Shown piece by piece: positions 16,001 to 27,800 of a DNA stretch of 64,000 nucleotides. The position numbers were made by a program, and so were the translations under genes. How positions within the stretch are numbered: position 1 is the first letter of the stretch; the number at the start of each line of letters is the position of its first letter. The notes beneath the pieces were generated by a model, which saw nothing but the letters and a program-made list of their open reading frames with translations, was not told the origin of the DNA and made no database searches. The stretch comes from Endomychus coccineus (taxonomy: Eukaryota > Arthropoda > Insecta > Coleoptera > Endomychidae), in assembly GCA_958510875.1 (NCBI GenBank), contig OY294067.1, forward strand, positions 276,316,742 to 276,380,741, in the 5' to 3' direction.

Positions 16001-18519
16001 ATCACAGTAATTCATTCTTAGCTTAAGTTGTTTTTTACGTGCTGCGTATTTGAAGATCCGTTGTAGGATCCGCTATCTCCAGACAGTAAGTTAGCGCTCT
16101 ATTTTATCAACTTTTACCAAAATGCAACGCAGGTTAGTCGGTTTAGTGATGCAGTTATGCCTACGTTAACGTACAACAGTAAATATGTCGAAAAGAGGCG
16201 ATCTGTACGTGAAGTTTTACAATGCTCATTTGAGGGCGAACCCTCACAATTCTAAATAACTCGTCCAACGAAAAACCAATGAAGAGTGGACTGTGGCAAA
16301 GAAACAGTTTCCAGAAAATGCCGAATTCGACAAGCACATTGAAAAACGCATCGAAAATCCAGAATCTTCCGGAGATGCGAGTAATACTGCGTCTAAAAGC
16401 ACCGAACAAGCAGCAGAAGCTAGTCCCAGAAATCCTGCTCCTCAAGATTTTTTATTTAATGCACCCCCCCACCATTAAATAAAAAATCAACCAATTCTTA
16501 GACTTACGTTCCATGTAAGGGGGGGGGGTCTGATGAATCTTACGTACTCTTACATGGGGGGAGGGGGGTATAAAAATTACGTAATTAATGGACGGCCCCA
16601 AAAAGATTCCTTCATCTGTTCTTGAGATCACAAGCCACCACTGCTTCAAAGTAATTTATTGTTAAGGATACCATTTGTTAAACACTAGATGATGGCAGCT
16701 TCGACATTTTTGCAGTTTACACAGCAGACGGCATAGATGTAGGTACAACGAGAAGAATAAAATTGAATGAAACATACGTTCTATCTGACAATCACAGGAA
16801 GTGTTACCAGCTGTTAAAATCTAATATTCTTCGTTTGACGAGGATAGCGGGGCACTTATGTAGGGAAATTTTTCCAAAGAAATGGTTGCTCTTAATATCT
16901 AAATTACTAATCATGGTGACAATAACTTCATCCTTAAAGTGAACAACCCATAATTTACAAAAAAATGCTAGATACGGAACAGATAATAAAAATTAGGATT
17001 ATAGAAAACAAACCATATTTTTCAAACAGTTTCTGAAGGTCATCTTCTGTCGTAGTGTATGCCAGATTTCTAATAAATAGCCTCCCAGATTCTGCGATAT
17101 CTTCTTCATTCTTTAAAGATTCCTCTTGGCTTTTCCATTTGGTTCGTTTATGGTCCACCACATCCTCTTGCATCTCTTGATTACCTCCAATGGTATATTT
17201 TGATACAGTTATCCTATTTCCTGCTGAAAAATATGAACTGGTAATTCTGGTAGGAAAATCTATCAGATAATATGATATTGACTTGGAAAATATGTTATTT
17301 AAAACCTACATAGAAAGCTTCTGTCTTTCAAAAGTCCCTTGCTCAGCATTTTTTCATCTTTAAAGCCAACATAAGCGATTCCATGTATTTTGGGAGGCAC
17401 CCTGATGCTATATGGTGTTAAAGGTTTGAAAAATAACTTTATGTCTCTCTTTTTGCAATTATATGGTAAGCCTTTCAACTGTAAAGAAAATATTATTCTC
17501 AAATAGGTAATTTAAAATCATTAATCTAACTTACTTTCAAAGTATAAAGAGGAATTTTCTCTTTGATTTTCTTTTCAGTCCTTTGTCTTGGTTTACCAGA
17601 TTTCTTCATCAATTCTTTCATATATTCTAGATCAGATATTTTCTTATCTGCTAATTTGTCATCAGGAGAAGGATCAGATTGTTCATCCATTGATTCTTGA
17701 CCTGCATCCAAACTACCTTCCTCCTCATTTTTTTCTTCATGACTTTCCACATCTTTTGGCTTACTGATCAACTCCTTATATTCCTTAGATGAATGCACTT
17801 CCAAAAATTCTTCAAATAGGGGATCATCTTTATACTTTAAAAAATTATGAATAAAATTATGTTTCACGAAAAAAATAATGGGTAAATATAATTGGACAAA
17901 AATTGAGAGGTAATAACCTTTTCCAAGAGTTCAGCAGTTTTGTTCCCTTTAGTCTTTTTTGACAAAGAATTCTCATTTTCTTCTGTTTCTTGAGTATGAC
18001 TTTTCTTATAAGCTGAACTATCTTGTGCATATTTACTCCATGCTTTAGGTTTTGAAGAATCACCTGAAACAACAGTTAACTTAAGAATTTTATTGAAGTC
18101 TAGAAAATGAAAATAAACATGACATATTTGTTAGATTATTAATTCAATATGAAATATGTATTTAATCTCGAAGATATCTGAAATTAACTTTTCATTATCT
18201 AAATTACTGAATATTTTCATAAAACCCACCTAAAGTTGCACATTGCTGCACTGTTATTTTATTTGTATTAATAAATGTAGAGTTTAAACTTTTGATTGCC
18301 TCAAGTGCTTCATTTTCATCTTGATATCCTATAAAACCAAATTGTCGAAATTTTCCGTCAGGGGTATATTTCAACTGAATGTCTGTAATCGTTCCTGTTT
18401 CTCCAAAAAGTTGGCGTATTTGATTTTCAGTAACCTAAAAATTAATACATGTATTTTCAAAATTCTAAATTGCACACACCTACATTTTTTGGTAAATTTT
18501 TCACGATTAAGCGTGACAT
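10030..18519 (-). CDS. RBM19: RBM19 / Mrd1, six-RRM ribosome-biogenesis protein
   Basis: Thirteen coding exons on the minus strand: 18484-18519, 18231-18434, 17918-18063, 17535-17834, 17310-17478, 17014-17223, 15474-15665, 15123-15388, 12582-12717, 12224-12528, 11971-12173, 10256-10475 and 10030-10197; about 851 aa. The N-terminus ([20 protein letters not shown]) matches RBM19/Mrd1. I see six RNA-recognition motifs, at about residues 1-80, 229-300, 332-412, 513-580, 620-705 and 740-820. RNP motifs are visible, such as [39 protein letters not shown] and RGFAFVDY. A charged acidic linker separates RRM1 and RRM2. The yeast and human proteins act in the nucleolus in 18S rRNA processing. Human RBM19 is about 960 aa. 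The exon 2/exon 3 junction (near 18231) should be rechecked for a one-base reading error. Introns 6, 8 and 11 are large and repeat-filled. Confidence 0.9.
10500..11970. other. RBM19 intron 11, no gene seen
   Basis: About 1.5 kb of intron without a recognisable coding sequence. Near 11370-11400 it has GGGTTCGATCCCACCC, which matches the B box / T-arm of tRNA genes and is followed by a T run. No A box or acceptor stem is evident, so a tRNA-derived SINE remnant is the most I would suggest. Confidence 0.35.
12755..12905 (-). mobile_element. LINE 3'-ORF scrap in RBM19 intron 8
   Basis: The tract with aacctataatgttctt and gaatgttgggagaggaag closely matches sequence at 54690-54780 that belongs to a minus-strand LINE C-terminal region. 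It is a short dead fragment of that family. Confidence 0.5.
13070..15068. repeat. Foldback element B, about 2 kb
   Basis: Two long arms, about 13070-14075 and 14195-15068, are inverted copies of each other. For example, the block encoding the 62-codon ORF at 13196-13384 (minus) recurs with a few changes at 14758-14946 (plus). The tract ccccagaaatcgacgtttta near 13180 is mirrored near 14945. A spacer of about 120 bp lies between the arms. Because the ORFs only mirror the repeat and resemble no known protein, I treat them as non-coding. It sits in RBM19 intron 8. Confidence 0.85.
16187..16470 (+). pseudogene. Unidentified decayed ORF in RBM19 intron 6
   Basis: Plus-strand reading gives [20 protein letters not shown]..., then one in-frame stop near 16255. 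It continues in frame with [20 protein letters not shown] and a Ser/Thr/Ala/Glu-rich tail ending [12 protein letters not shown] further coding-looking stretch ([20 protein letters not shown]) lies near 16690-16760. I do not recognise the family. Because it is antisense to RBM19, inside an intron and interrupted, a decayed transposon ORF or processed pseudogene is likeliest. G-rich runs of 9 bases flank it near 16520. Confidence 0.35.
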
Positions 18520-18845
18520 TATTTCAAACGTCAGACCTCTTAAACACTCATTTTTCACAAGAAAATCTCGATTAACATTTAATTTAAAGACAAAAGTGCG
18601 GTTAGAAGTTAGATTATTTGGTCAAGGAGTCAAGGGTATTTTCAAAACACCAACACATGCTAATCATAGAAGAATACAGAATAGCTATTAATCCGTGATG
18701 GGGCTTCAAATCTTTTCAAATTCTATGAACAAAAAGATGAAGCGTTAAACTAAGGTTATGTTTAGAATCAAGAATATACAAATATTTTGAAAATAAAAAT
18801 ATGTTAATATAAGTAAAATAGTGATTTACTGAATTATAAAGTAAC
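18520..18845. promoter_or_regulatory. Bidirectional promoter region of RBM19 and CPSF1
   Basis: The ATG codons of two divergent genes (RBM19 minus at 18519, CPSF1 plus at 18846) are only 326 bp apart. Both core promoters and both 5' UTRs must lie here unless there are upstream non-coding exons. No clear TATA box is seen, as usual for housekeeping pairs. Confidence 0.6.
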
Positions 18846-21800
18846 ATGTTTTCGATTTGTAAACAAACACATCCTGCTACCGGCGTAGAACATGCTATAA
18901 GTTGTCATTTCTTCAGCAAATCTGAAAGAAGTTTGGTGTTAGCTGGAGCAAATGTAGTGAAAGTGTTCAGACTTATTCCAGATATCGACCCTAAATGTCG
19001 AGAAAAAATTTCGGGTAGGTTTATAGTACAGTAGAACAACCTTTTGCTGAAAAACATTCCACTAGTCTTGAATAAAAAATAATAAAACAAGAATAATAAT
19101 AATTGCTTCTGCACTGGGCTACTCATAATATACATGTGCTGCTCTTGTTTTGGAATTTTAGTTCAAATTTGAAATCTTGATCAGATGCCTGTTTTTCATA
19201 TATTAATAATTGTTACAAATAAGTTTCTAATACTTGTTTTATGAATTATTCCACGAACGTAACTTATGTATAATTTTTATGATGATCTCTCAGTTAATTG
19301 AATAACACTTTCATTTCATCACTTGACAAAAATTACTTGTAACATTTTCAGATCTTTCCCCTCCAAAATCAAAGCTAGAATGTGTGGCTCAATACAGTGT
19401 GTTTGGGAATGTTATGTCAATACAAAGTGTAAATTTGGCCAATTCGCCGAGAGATGCCTTATTACTAGCTTTTGCCGATGCCAAATTATCAGTAGTTGAA
19501 TATGATCCTGAGACACATGACTTGAGAACACTTAGTCTTCATTATTTTGAAGATGAAGAAATTAAAGTATAATCGAAGGAATTTGTTTACTTCTGAAACA
19601 AATAAATTGCATATGTTTCAGGATGGTTGGACCCATCATCATCATGTTCCAATAGTTCGAGCAGATCCAGAAAATAGATGTGCAGTAATGACAGTGTTTG
19701 GAAGAAAATTAGTGGTGCTCCCATTTAGAAGAGAAAATTCTATAGATGATGGTGATGGTGATATTAAACCAATGAGCACAAATCCCTATGGTGGCAAGGC
19801 ACCAATATTAGCTTCTTATATGATCCTTCTAAAAGACTTCATGGATAAAATTGATAATGTAATTGATATCCAATTTCTCCATGGCTATTATGAACCAACA
19901 TTGTTAATTTTATACGAACCTCTAAAAACATTTTCAGGGTGAGTTCTTATGATATTTGTTACATGAGAAATACTAAATTCTTTTTTTAGGCGTGTAGCCG
20001 TAAGAACTGATACATGTGCAATGGCTGCAATCTCATTAAATCTCCAACAAAAAGTTCATCCTGTAATATGGAGTGTTTCCAATTTACCTTTCGACTGTAC
20101 ACAAGCAGTACCCATTAAGAAACCATTGGGAGGAACATTGATACTTTCAGTGAATGCTCTTATTTATCTCAATCAGAGCATACCACCATATGGAGTATCT
20201 CTTAATAGTATTGCCGAAACATGCACAAATTTTCCTTTAAGTTAGTATCATTCCAATTAAATTACTTCAGGATTTGAAATATTCTCTTCAATTACCTTTT
20301 CATATTCTTTCTAGAACCACAAGAAGATATCAAGATCAGTTTAGACTGTGCTGAAACTGGATTTTTGGAAGATGACATATTAGTTCTATCATTAAAAAAT
20401 GGAGATTTGTATGTTTTAACTCTATTAGCGGATAGTATGCGATATGTTAGGTCGTTTCATTTCCATTTGGCTGCGTCCAGTGTATTAACAACTTGTGTAA
20501 GCTATTCTTCATGTTATAATATTTTTATTAGATAATAATCCAGTTGTTTGCAGTTGTGTGTCTGTGAGCATAATTTCCTGTTCCTTGGATCTAGATTGGG
20601 AAATTCGCTGCTTCTCAGATTTCAAGAAAAATGTAACGAGGTCATTCTCCTGGATGATTCAGAAGAACCAAATTCCAAAAGATCCAAGACTGATGAGGAA
20701 AACGCCGAAAAAGTATTGGACTCTTTAACCGATTGCATAGCATCTGATGTGCAAGAGCTTAGGGATCCTGAGGAGTTAGAAGTGTATGGAAATCAGCAAC
20801 AAGCCAGTTTGCATATTAGTAGCTATGTTTTTGAGGTATTTTTTTCTCAATTTTGTACAAATAACATGTTGATGCCATTTTGGCAACTGTAATCAGTTTT
20901 AAATGTTCCTATAACAAGAAGTGCACCTATTTTTTGACTACCAAAACAGAAATTAGGCCAGAAAAATTCAAATTCTGAAAGTTGTTGAAATAAGATGCAA
21001 AGCTAGCCAAATATTCTACACTTTATTTTTGGCTTCATTCCAAAGATTTATTAAGAATTGTTTCTCTATTGTTTAGTGGAATTCTTTCTAAGCTATCGAC
21101 ATTGTTCCAATCTTGAATAAGTTGAAATCACGGTCGTACATACAGGTCTGGGGACTCGTATGTTTGACATGGGTCTCTTACGCGTCGCCAAACTCGTAGT
21201 CCCTCGCTCAGCCACTAGCTAGCGCTTGGATCGGTAAAACGATTTCTTTCCGGAATCGCAAGCAGTGTTACTAAGTATTCTGATTTGAGAGAGGAATAGA
21301 ACTGTTACTCTTGTCAAAATGTATTACTCACCTTAAAAATAACTTCCCCTTTTTTGTTATACAGGACGCACATATAAAAGACCTCGTTAAAACGATATCT
21401 ATCCGGAATCAAAAGCATCCACTTTTTTCACATTTCCGCATCTTTCGGCACTTTAAAAACAGAAGTTTCTTGCTTTACACTTTTGTACCCCGTTTTACAT
21501 TTCGGCACAATGCACGGTTTCGTAATTTGTTTCTAAAAACGCAGGTATTCCTTGTGTTTACAAGTCAACTGACAGTTGTCAGAGAACACTGTCGTATACG
21601 TGCCAGAGAACATCCCTCGCCACCAGTGACGTCTTTTGATACTACGCGACTGTCGACGCTTAGCGGTCCCACTTCTCACATAGGAAACAGCCCCTAGTTT
21701 CCAGACCTGTATGTACGACCATGGTTGAAATTGACAAAAATTTTACGACCCTGAAAAAGTAGTACTTGGACTTTTTCAATGTATTCATTTCTAAATGTTC

Positions 21801-24800
21801 TTATAACAATAATTGCACCCATATAATTTTTTCGTAAGAAACGGTTAAAAACGAAATGGGGTTAGAAAAACTGGAATACAGTATCGAATTGAAACGCTCA
21901 TAAAAATCTAGCCAAACTTTCTAAGAAACTGAAATTTTATTTATAAGGTATTTATTTTGTCGTACATTAACATGTGGTAGAAACACGGGCATTTCCTAGT
22001 GCCTGACTGTCGATCATGTTGCACTAGGTGCCTGCCAGCCCCTTGGAAATCGTGCGCTCGGTGCCCTTAAAAGTATCGATCGAGAAAAATTTGAGAACAG
22101 CTAGAAATAAGCATTTTAGTTGCCCTGCCTTTTTTCTCATTACTTTTTATACACTGAAGTACGCGATAAGAGAAGTTCAACTTGTTTTTTCATGCAAATA
22201 CCCTATTTTCCTTTCCAACATGTATTATACATTCGAAATAACAAAATAATTTAACAAGGAAAAACAAGTCACCGGGGCCGTGCGGCCTTGAAGACCTGGC
22301 AGGCGGCATTGTGAATTATGTTCAGAGAGACAGGTGCTTAAAATCGCATCTGAAATGATTATTTGCAGCTGCTCTCAACTTTTGGTGCATATTGAAATGA
22401 CCTCAATCAACTATCAACGGCCCCGAGTGCGCGACTTTCAAAGGGCTAGCACTGCTGGCAGGCACTTAGTGCAACATGATCGACAAAGCAGGCAATGAAT
22501 TTTTAATGCTTAAACCATTCCGTGAATTTTTTTCGTGCACATTGCGATGGGGAAAGTTATACATTTTCTAAAAACCGGTTTTTTAATTGGCAGGTGGTAT
22601 TTTGTAGTGTGCCCATCACCTGTAGAAAAAATTTCATTCACATTGGGATGATGACATTAATACCACAAAAATTTTTTTGCGAATAAACGCTATCGATCCG
22701 AGCACGCACGCACGCGATTTCATATTATACAATGTTGTTACTAGTTAGGAAGGCTCAGTATAGTACCTTGGAGTTATCCTCGATGCTAAACTAAGCTGGA
22801 AAATGCACCTGAAGAAGGACTTTGCATCCTTATGGGCATGCAGGAGAACTTTCGGGAACACATGGGGTCTATAGCCAAAGGTTCTGCACTGGATCTACAC
22901 GGCCATGATCCGCCCAATCATAACCTACGCAGCCGTCGTGTTGTGGCCGGCGACAGAAACGGCTTTGTCCCGTCTGGCGTTGGACAAGGCTCAACGACTT
23001 GCCTGCGTGGGGTAAAAGTGACTATGAGGATCGCCCCCACCAGGGCTCTGAAGGTTCTGGTGGGGATCGTCCCTCTAGAGCTCCATACAGTGGGCGCGGG
23101 TTGGCTGATCTGTGCCATCAGGTCGACGCGTCTGTGCCTCGCAGTTCATGCAAAATCTTAGCCTTCAGCACTACCTTAGACCTGCAGAACTGATTCTTGT
23201 ATCAAGGGGCGCACAATGGACCCAATCAACGGTCTAAGTGCTCCGGACATGTCCGCCCCCGTTTTGATTGCGTGATTGATGTTATTACTAAATTGTGACA
23301 TTTTTTCGACTACAATGGAATCGGCACGGCTTGAGTGTCGCTAGCTCTTGGACTGTAAAATTAATTGAATTCAATGCTAGAAACGGCCCCTTCATTGACA
23401 AGACAATACCCCAAGCAATGAGAAAGTCCTCTATGGAAGTTAACGAAATTCGCGTCATTTATTTCATTGTCGAATTTTAATTTTTAATTCATCAAAATTG
23501 TTGGCCCTTGGTTTCTGAAATTTTACTTTTACCATACCCTCAATAAAAAATTGCAATATGTCAAATCAGGAGACCTTGCAGTCCAGAGAATATCTCCGTG
23601 GCCGCCTATTATGCGGGTTGGGTATTTTTTAATAATAATGACTTGGGCAACCATCATGGTGGATCCAAAATTCCAATCAGTAACCAATGAGGTGCGTCTG
23701 CAACAACTCGAGCTATCTCAGACCATTCAAGGTTCCTTAATTAAAAAAAGGGACGAATAACATGATTTCTTGAAATGTCAGCCCACGTATTGCATTTGGG
23801 GAATATTAGGTCCAAGCGTCGAAAGTCTTATAAGGATTTCCCCGAGACCAACAAGCATAATAATTTTGTCGACCATGCATTGATCACATTCATTGTTGAA
23901 TAATATATTACAGATGAAATTCTCATCGTTGTTTTACCTTTCCATTGCAGTTTCCTAACATTACATTCCATTGTCGATAGGAAACATTTGATTAGTTTTA
24001 CTGACTATAAGAATGATTCTTATTGTTATTGCGACAAGTGTTTGACTGACATCAAGCTTCTCTGATATGTGACCGCTTGATAGCTCGAGTATTTCCTCCA
24101 TCGATAAACATGTTAATGTATCCATATATATCATCATTCAACCGTTGAGGGGTCGCATTTTATGTTCTGATGGTCTAAAGCCCCCATACGTTTGAAATTA
24201 TTTATAACACGCCAGGATGATAAATAAGCACCATTTGTAGGGAATTATTCAGGCTTAACACAAAGGTTTAAAGTGTAGGTAACCAATCGAATGTATCGCT
24301 AAGTAAGGTACTGACGACAGGTGCGTTATTAAATCATCCCCATCTTTATCGCACTTATTAATCTGACTATACTGGTCTCTTCTCAATCTGTATGTACATG
24401 TATAATAATAGTTTATTCTTTGTCCAATCGAACTTCATAATTTATTTAAGTTTATCTATCGTCATATATGTTGAAGTGTTTTGCTTTTATTGGAAGTCTC
24501 ATGCATGAAATGGTTCAATGAAGCGTCTTTTAATTATTCATTTTGCTGTATTTTGTAGGTATGTGATAGTTTGTTGAATATAGGACCATGTGGCAATATA
24601 ACTCTGGGTGAACCAGCATTTTTGAGTGAGGAATTCGCAAACAGAGTGAACATAGATTTAGAACTTGCAACTACTTCCGGATACGGAAAAAACGGTGCCT
24701 TATGCATTTTACAACGATCAATCAGACCACAAGTTGTGACAACATACACCTTACCAGGATGCTTTAACGTATGGACAGTTTGTTTTGGTGCAGATCGTCA

Positions 24801-27800
24801 CGCTTTTCTGTTGTTGGGGCGTGAAGAGGATACTTTGGTATTGCAAACAGGACAAGAAATAGACGAAGTGTCTAATAGTGGTTTCGCGGTTGATTGTCCA
24901 AGTGTATATGCTGGAAATTTAGGAAATAATAAGTACATCGTACAAGTTACAACGGCCGCAGTTCGATTGTTGAGAGGACCTGTACAAATTCAACATATAC
25001 CGCTCAATTTGGGTTCAGCGGTGGTCTTCGCTACTAGTGCCGATCCATATATATCTCTCCTGACGACAGATGGACAAGTTATTACCTTCATGTTGAGGGA
25101 AACTAGGCAAGGATCAGCCAAATTGGTCATCAGTAAATCGACGCTTTCCAATGTAAGTTATATCTTAATTTCATTGTTATATCATATATTTTTTCGTTTA
25201 TTTGGGTAAATTTCTAAAAGATAATATCCTAAACGATATATCTAAATAATAATAATAATAAATTTATTTCCTTTGATAATACATTGTGTTCACAATAGTC
25301 AATTGATCAATTGATGCATCATACATACTGTGCGAGTTATATTACAGTTCTTCAGGAGTAAATAAATTATAATTTAATGATATTCAAATTAATCCGAAAT
25401 GATGCTAACCTGGAATTCAATTACAAACCGGAAAACAATTCATTCATTCATTCACCAATAATATTTTAGGGCAGTTTCTGTTTTTCTTTTTTTTAGATCC
25501 TCAATTATTCAAGATTGAATTTAAATTTGGAAGTGTTATTAACCATCTAGTTATATCGCTTATAAATAGTTTTATGGTTCTCGCAAACTTCACTTGTTCC
25601 CTATTGATTTTTTACAGAGATGCTTTTCTGTGGTATTTGTCTTGTGTCTTGTATTGTAAATGTGATCTATTTAAGTCATTTCTATTTTTGTGTAGAATGA
25701 TGTACACCCTAGAAAGTACAGTTTTCGAAAATCTAGACTTTTAGCTTTAGCAAATAGTGCTACTGAATGAAGAGCGATTTTTTTCCCAAGAATGATTTTC
25801 AAGTTCTATTTTTGTAGAGTTTCTAAGTTTTTTGAGGCATTATCAGACAAACCTCCCCATCCTATTATGCCATAACCGATTTGAGACTGAATGAGTGAGT
25901 AATATAGGATTCTTAGATGTTTTATATCTAAGGTCTAAGTTTCCTTATTTTGTTACTTAATTGTGCATCCTATCTCATATGTGAATCAAATTTTAATTTT
26001 ACTCCAAGATACTTTACAGCAGTGGCGGCTCCTCGAAGGAGGCTAAGGAGGCTCAGCCTCCTCACCAATTTATCTTAATGATAATTCTCCATTTTATTTC
26101 CTGTTTCTCTGATAATTTTTAAAATTTTACAATTAATTCCCCGTTCTCAGTAGTTATTTTTAATCTGGCAACAGTGCCCTGAGGCTAGACTCTCTATATA
26201 TCTCAAACGCTGAGCATGTATTGTTCAACGCAGTTGCCGTTTTTCCGACCAGTCCGAATGCCAACTGGGTAAATCAGCGAAAATGGCAACACCCTCTGGA
26301 GGCTAGCCTGCGGCAGCCGCTAGCAATCTATGAAATACGAGACGTGCGTTCTGCCGACTGCTGAGTAGGTCTGCAGTGCTTGTTTATGTGTTGTCATGCC
26401 ACGCGAAGTAAGGTTAGATTGTTGTCTGTTGTAAATTTAAAATGAGTGTTAGTGAGTTAGTTGCTGCATTTTAGAAAATCCATTTAGTGAATTAACATAT
26501 GATAAAAGTGCTTCTTTTAAATAAACGGCCTTTACCGGATTTGAAAGGATTAGTAATGTCAGGTAACTATCAAAATCGATCATTGTTAATACTAATAGTA
26601 GTATTGACAAGACGAAGTTTTAAAAAAAATCATTGATTTCCCTGTAATGCTCCAACTCGATGGAATTTTACATCACGTGCAGTATTTACCATCCATAAAA
26701 ACAAAGACAAATTAATTGAAACATTTGATTTTGTATTAAACAGTGATGACTTTTCAACAGATCAGGTTTCATTAAATCCTGCTGTTGGTTTAAAATCTTA
26801 TTTAGAATATGAAGAATTTTTGTTTCTTCTTGATAATTTTAAATTAATATTTGAACAAACTGATCTTATTTTCCAAATTTTACAACATAAATTCACTGAT
26901 ATAATTTATTCAAGAGATCGTTTGAAACATCTCATTGGAAAAATTTCAAGTTTCCGTTATACAGAATTTCATTTTAATATTTTATTTGAAAATTTTTCAA
27001 CTGATGAGGCTCCTCCCGCGAAAAGGAGGAAAACATATAATTTGGTAGACAAGAAACTACATTAAGTATAAACAACTTTTTTATGAAATTTTAGATACTA
27101 TTAAAGGTCAAATTGAGATTCGATTTTCCGATTTACATGAATTGAAGTTTTTTGACTTGACGAATAGAAGATTTTTCGAATCTTTTTCAAAAGAGTTCCC
27201 CAATACACTTAAAACAAAATGATACATTTTTTGATAATATTATTGATCATTTTTCGCAAACTAAAGACCGTAGAATTCCGTTAATATATAAAAAAAAGTT
27301 AATAAAATTAATTAAAAAAAACAAAATATGAAAAATTCCAAAAAAAAAGAAAAAATATTAAAAATCCAAAAAAAATAGAAGACAAAAAACGAACAAAAAA
27401 ATGTTTTGCCAAGAGAAACTCTATACCTCCACTTGGTTCTTGCTGGGTAACAGTTAATTTTGTCACTGAAGTAGCTGGTACGGTCGCTGTGCAAAGGTTA
27501 AAAGGCTGTGAATAGAGTATATTTTTACAAAAACGTTTTATGTCCAGCCTCCTCTCTCAAAAATTCACGAGCCGCCACTGGTTTACAGATGTGGCTGTAG
27601 TTATTTTTTGAAGTGGTATGTGTGGTATTTATTGTCACAGAATTAAATCGTGATAAACTGTTACTATAAGATTTGAACGGAAGATACTTTGTTTTATTTG
27701 AATTCATAGTTAATAATAATTTATAATTTTCATAATTTATTATGAAGCCAATTTTTAATACTTTATTCTCAACTAGTAATTTTAACTTATACCAATCAGA

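Noticed and set aside
22832..23161. 109-codon and overlapping ORFs on both strands
   Set aside because: Wrong-frame shadows of a decayed LINE reverse transcriptase.
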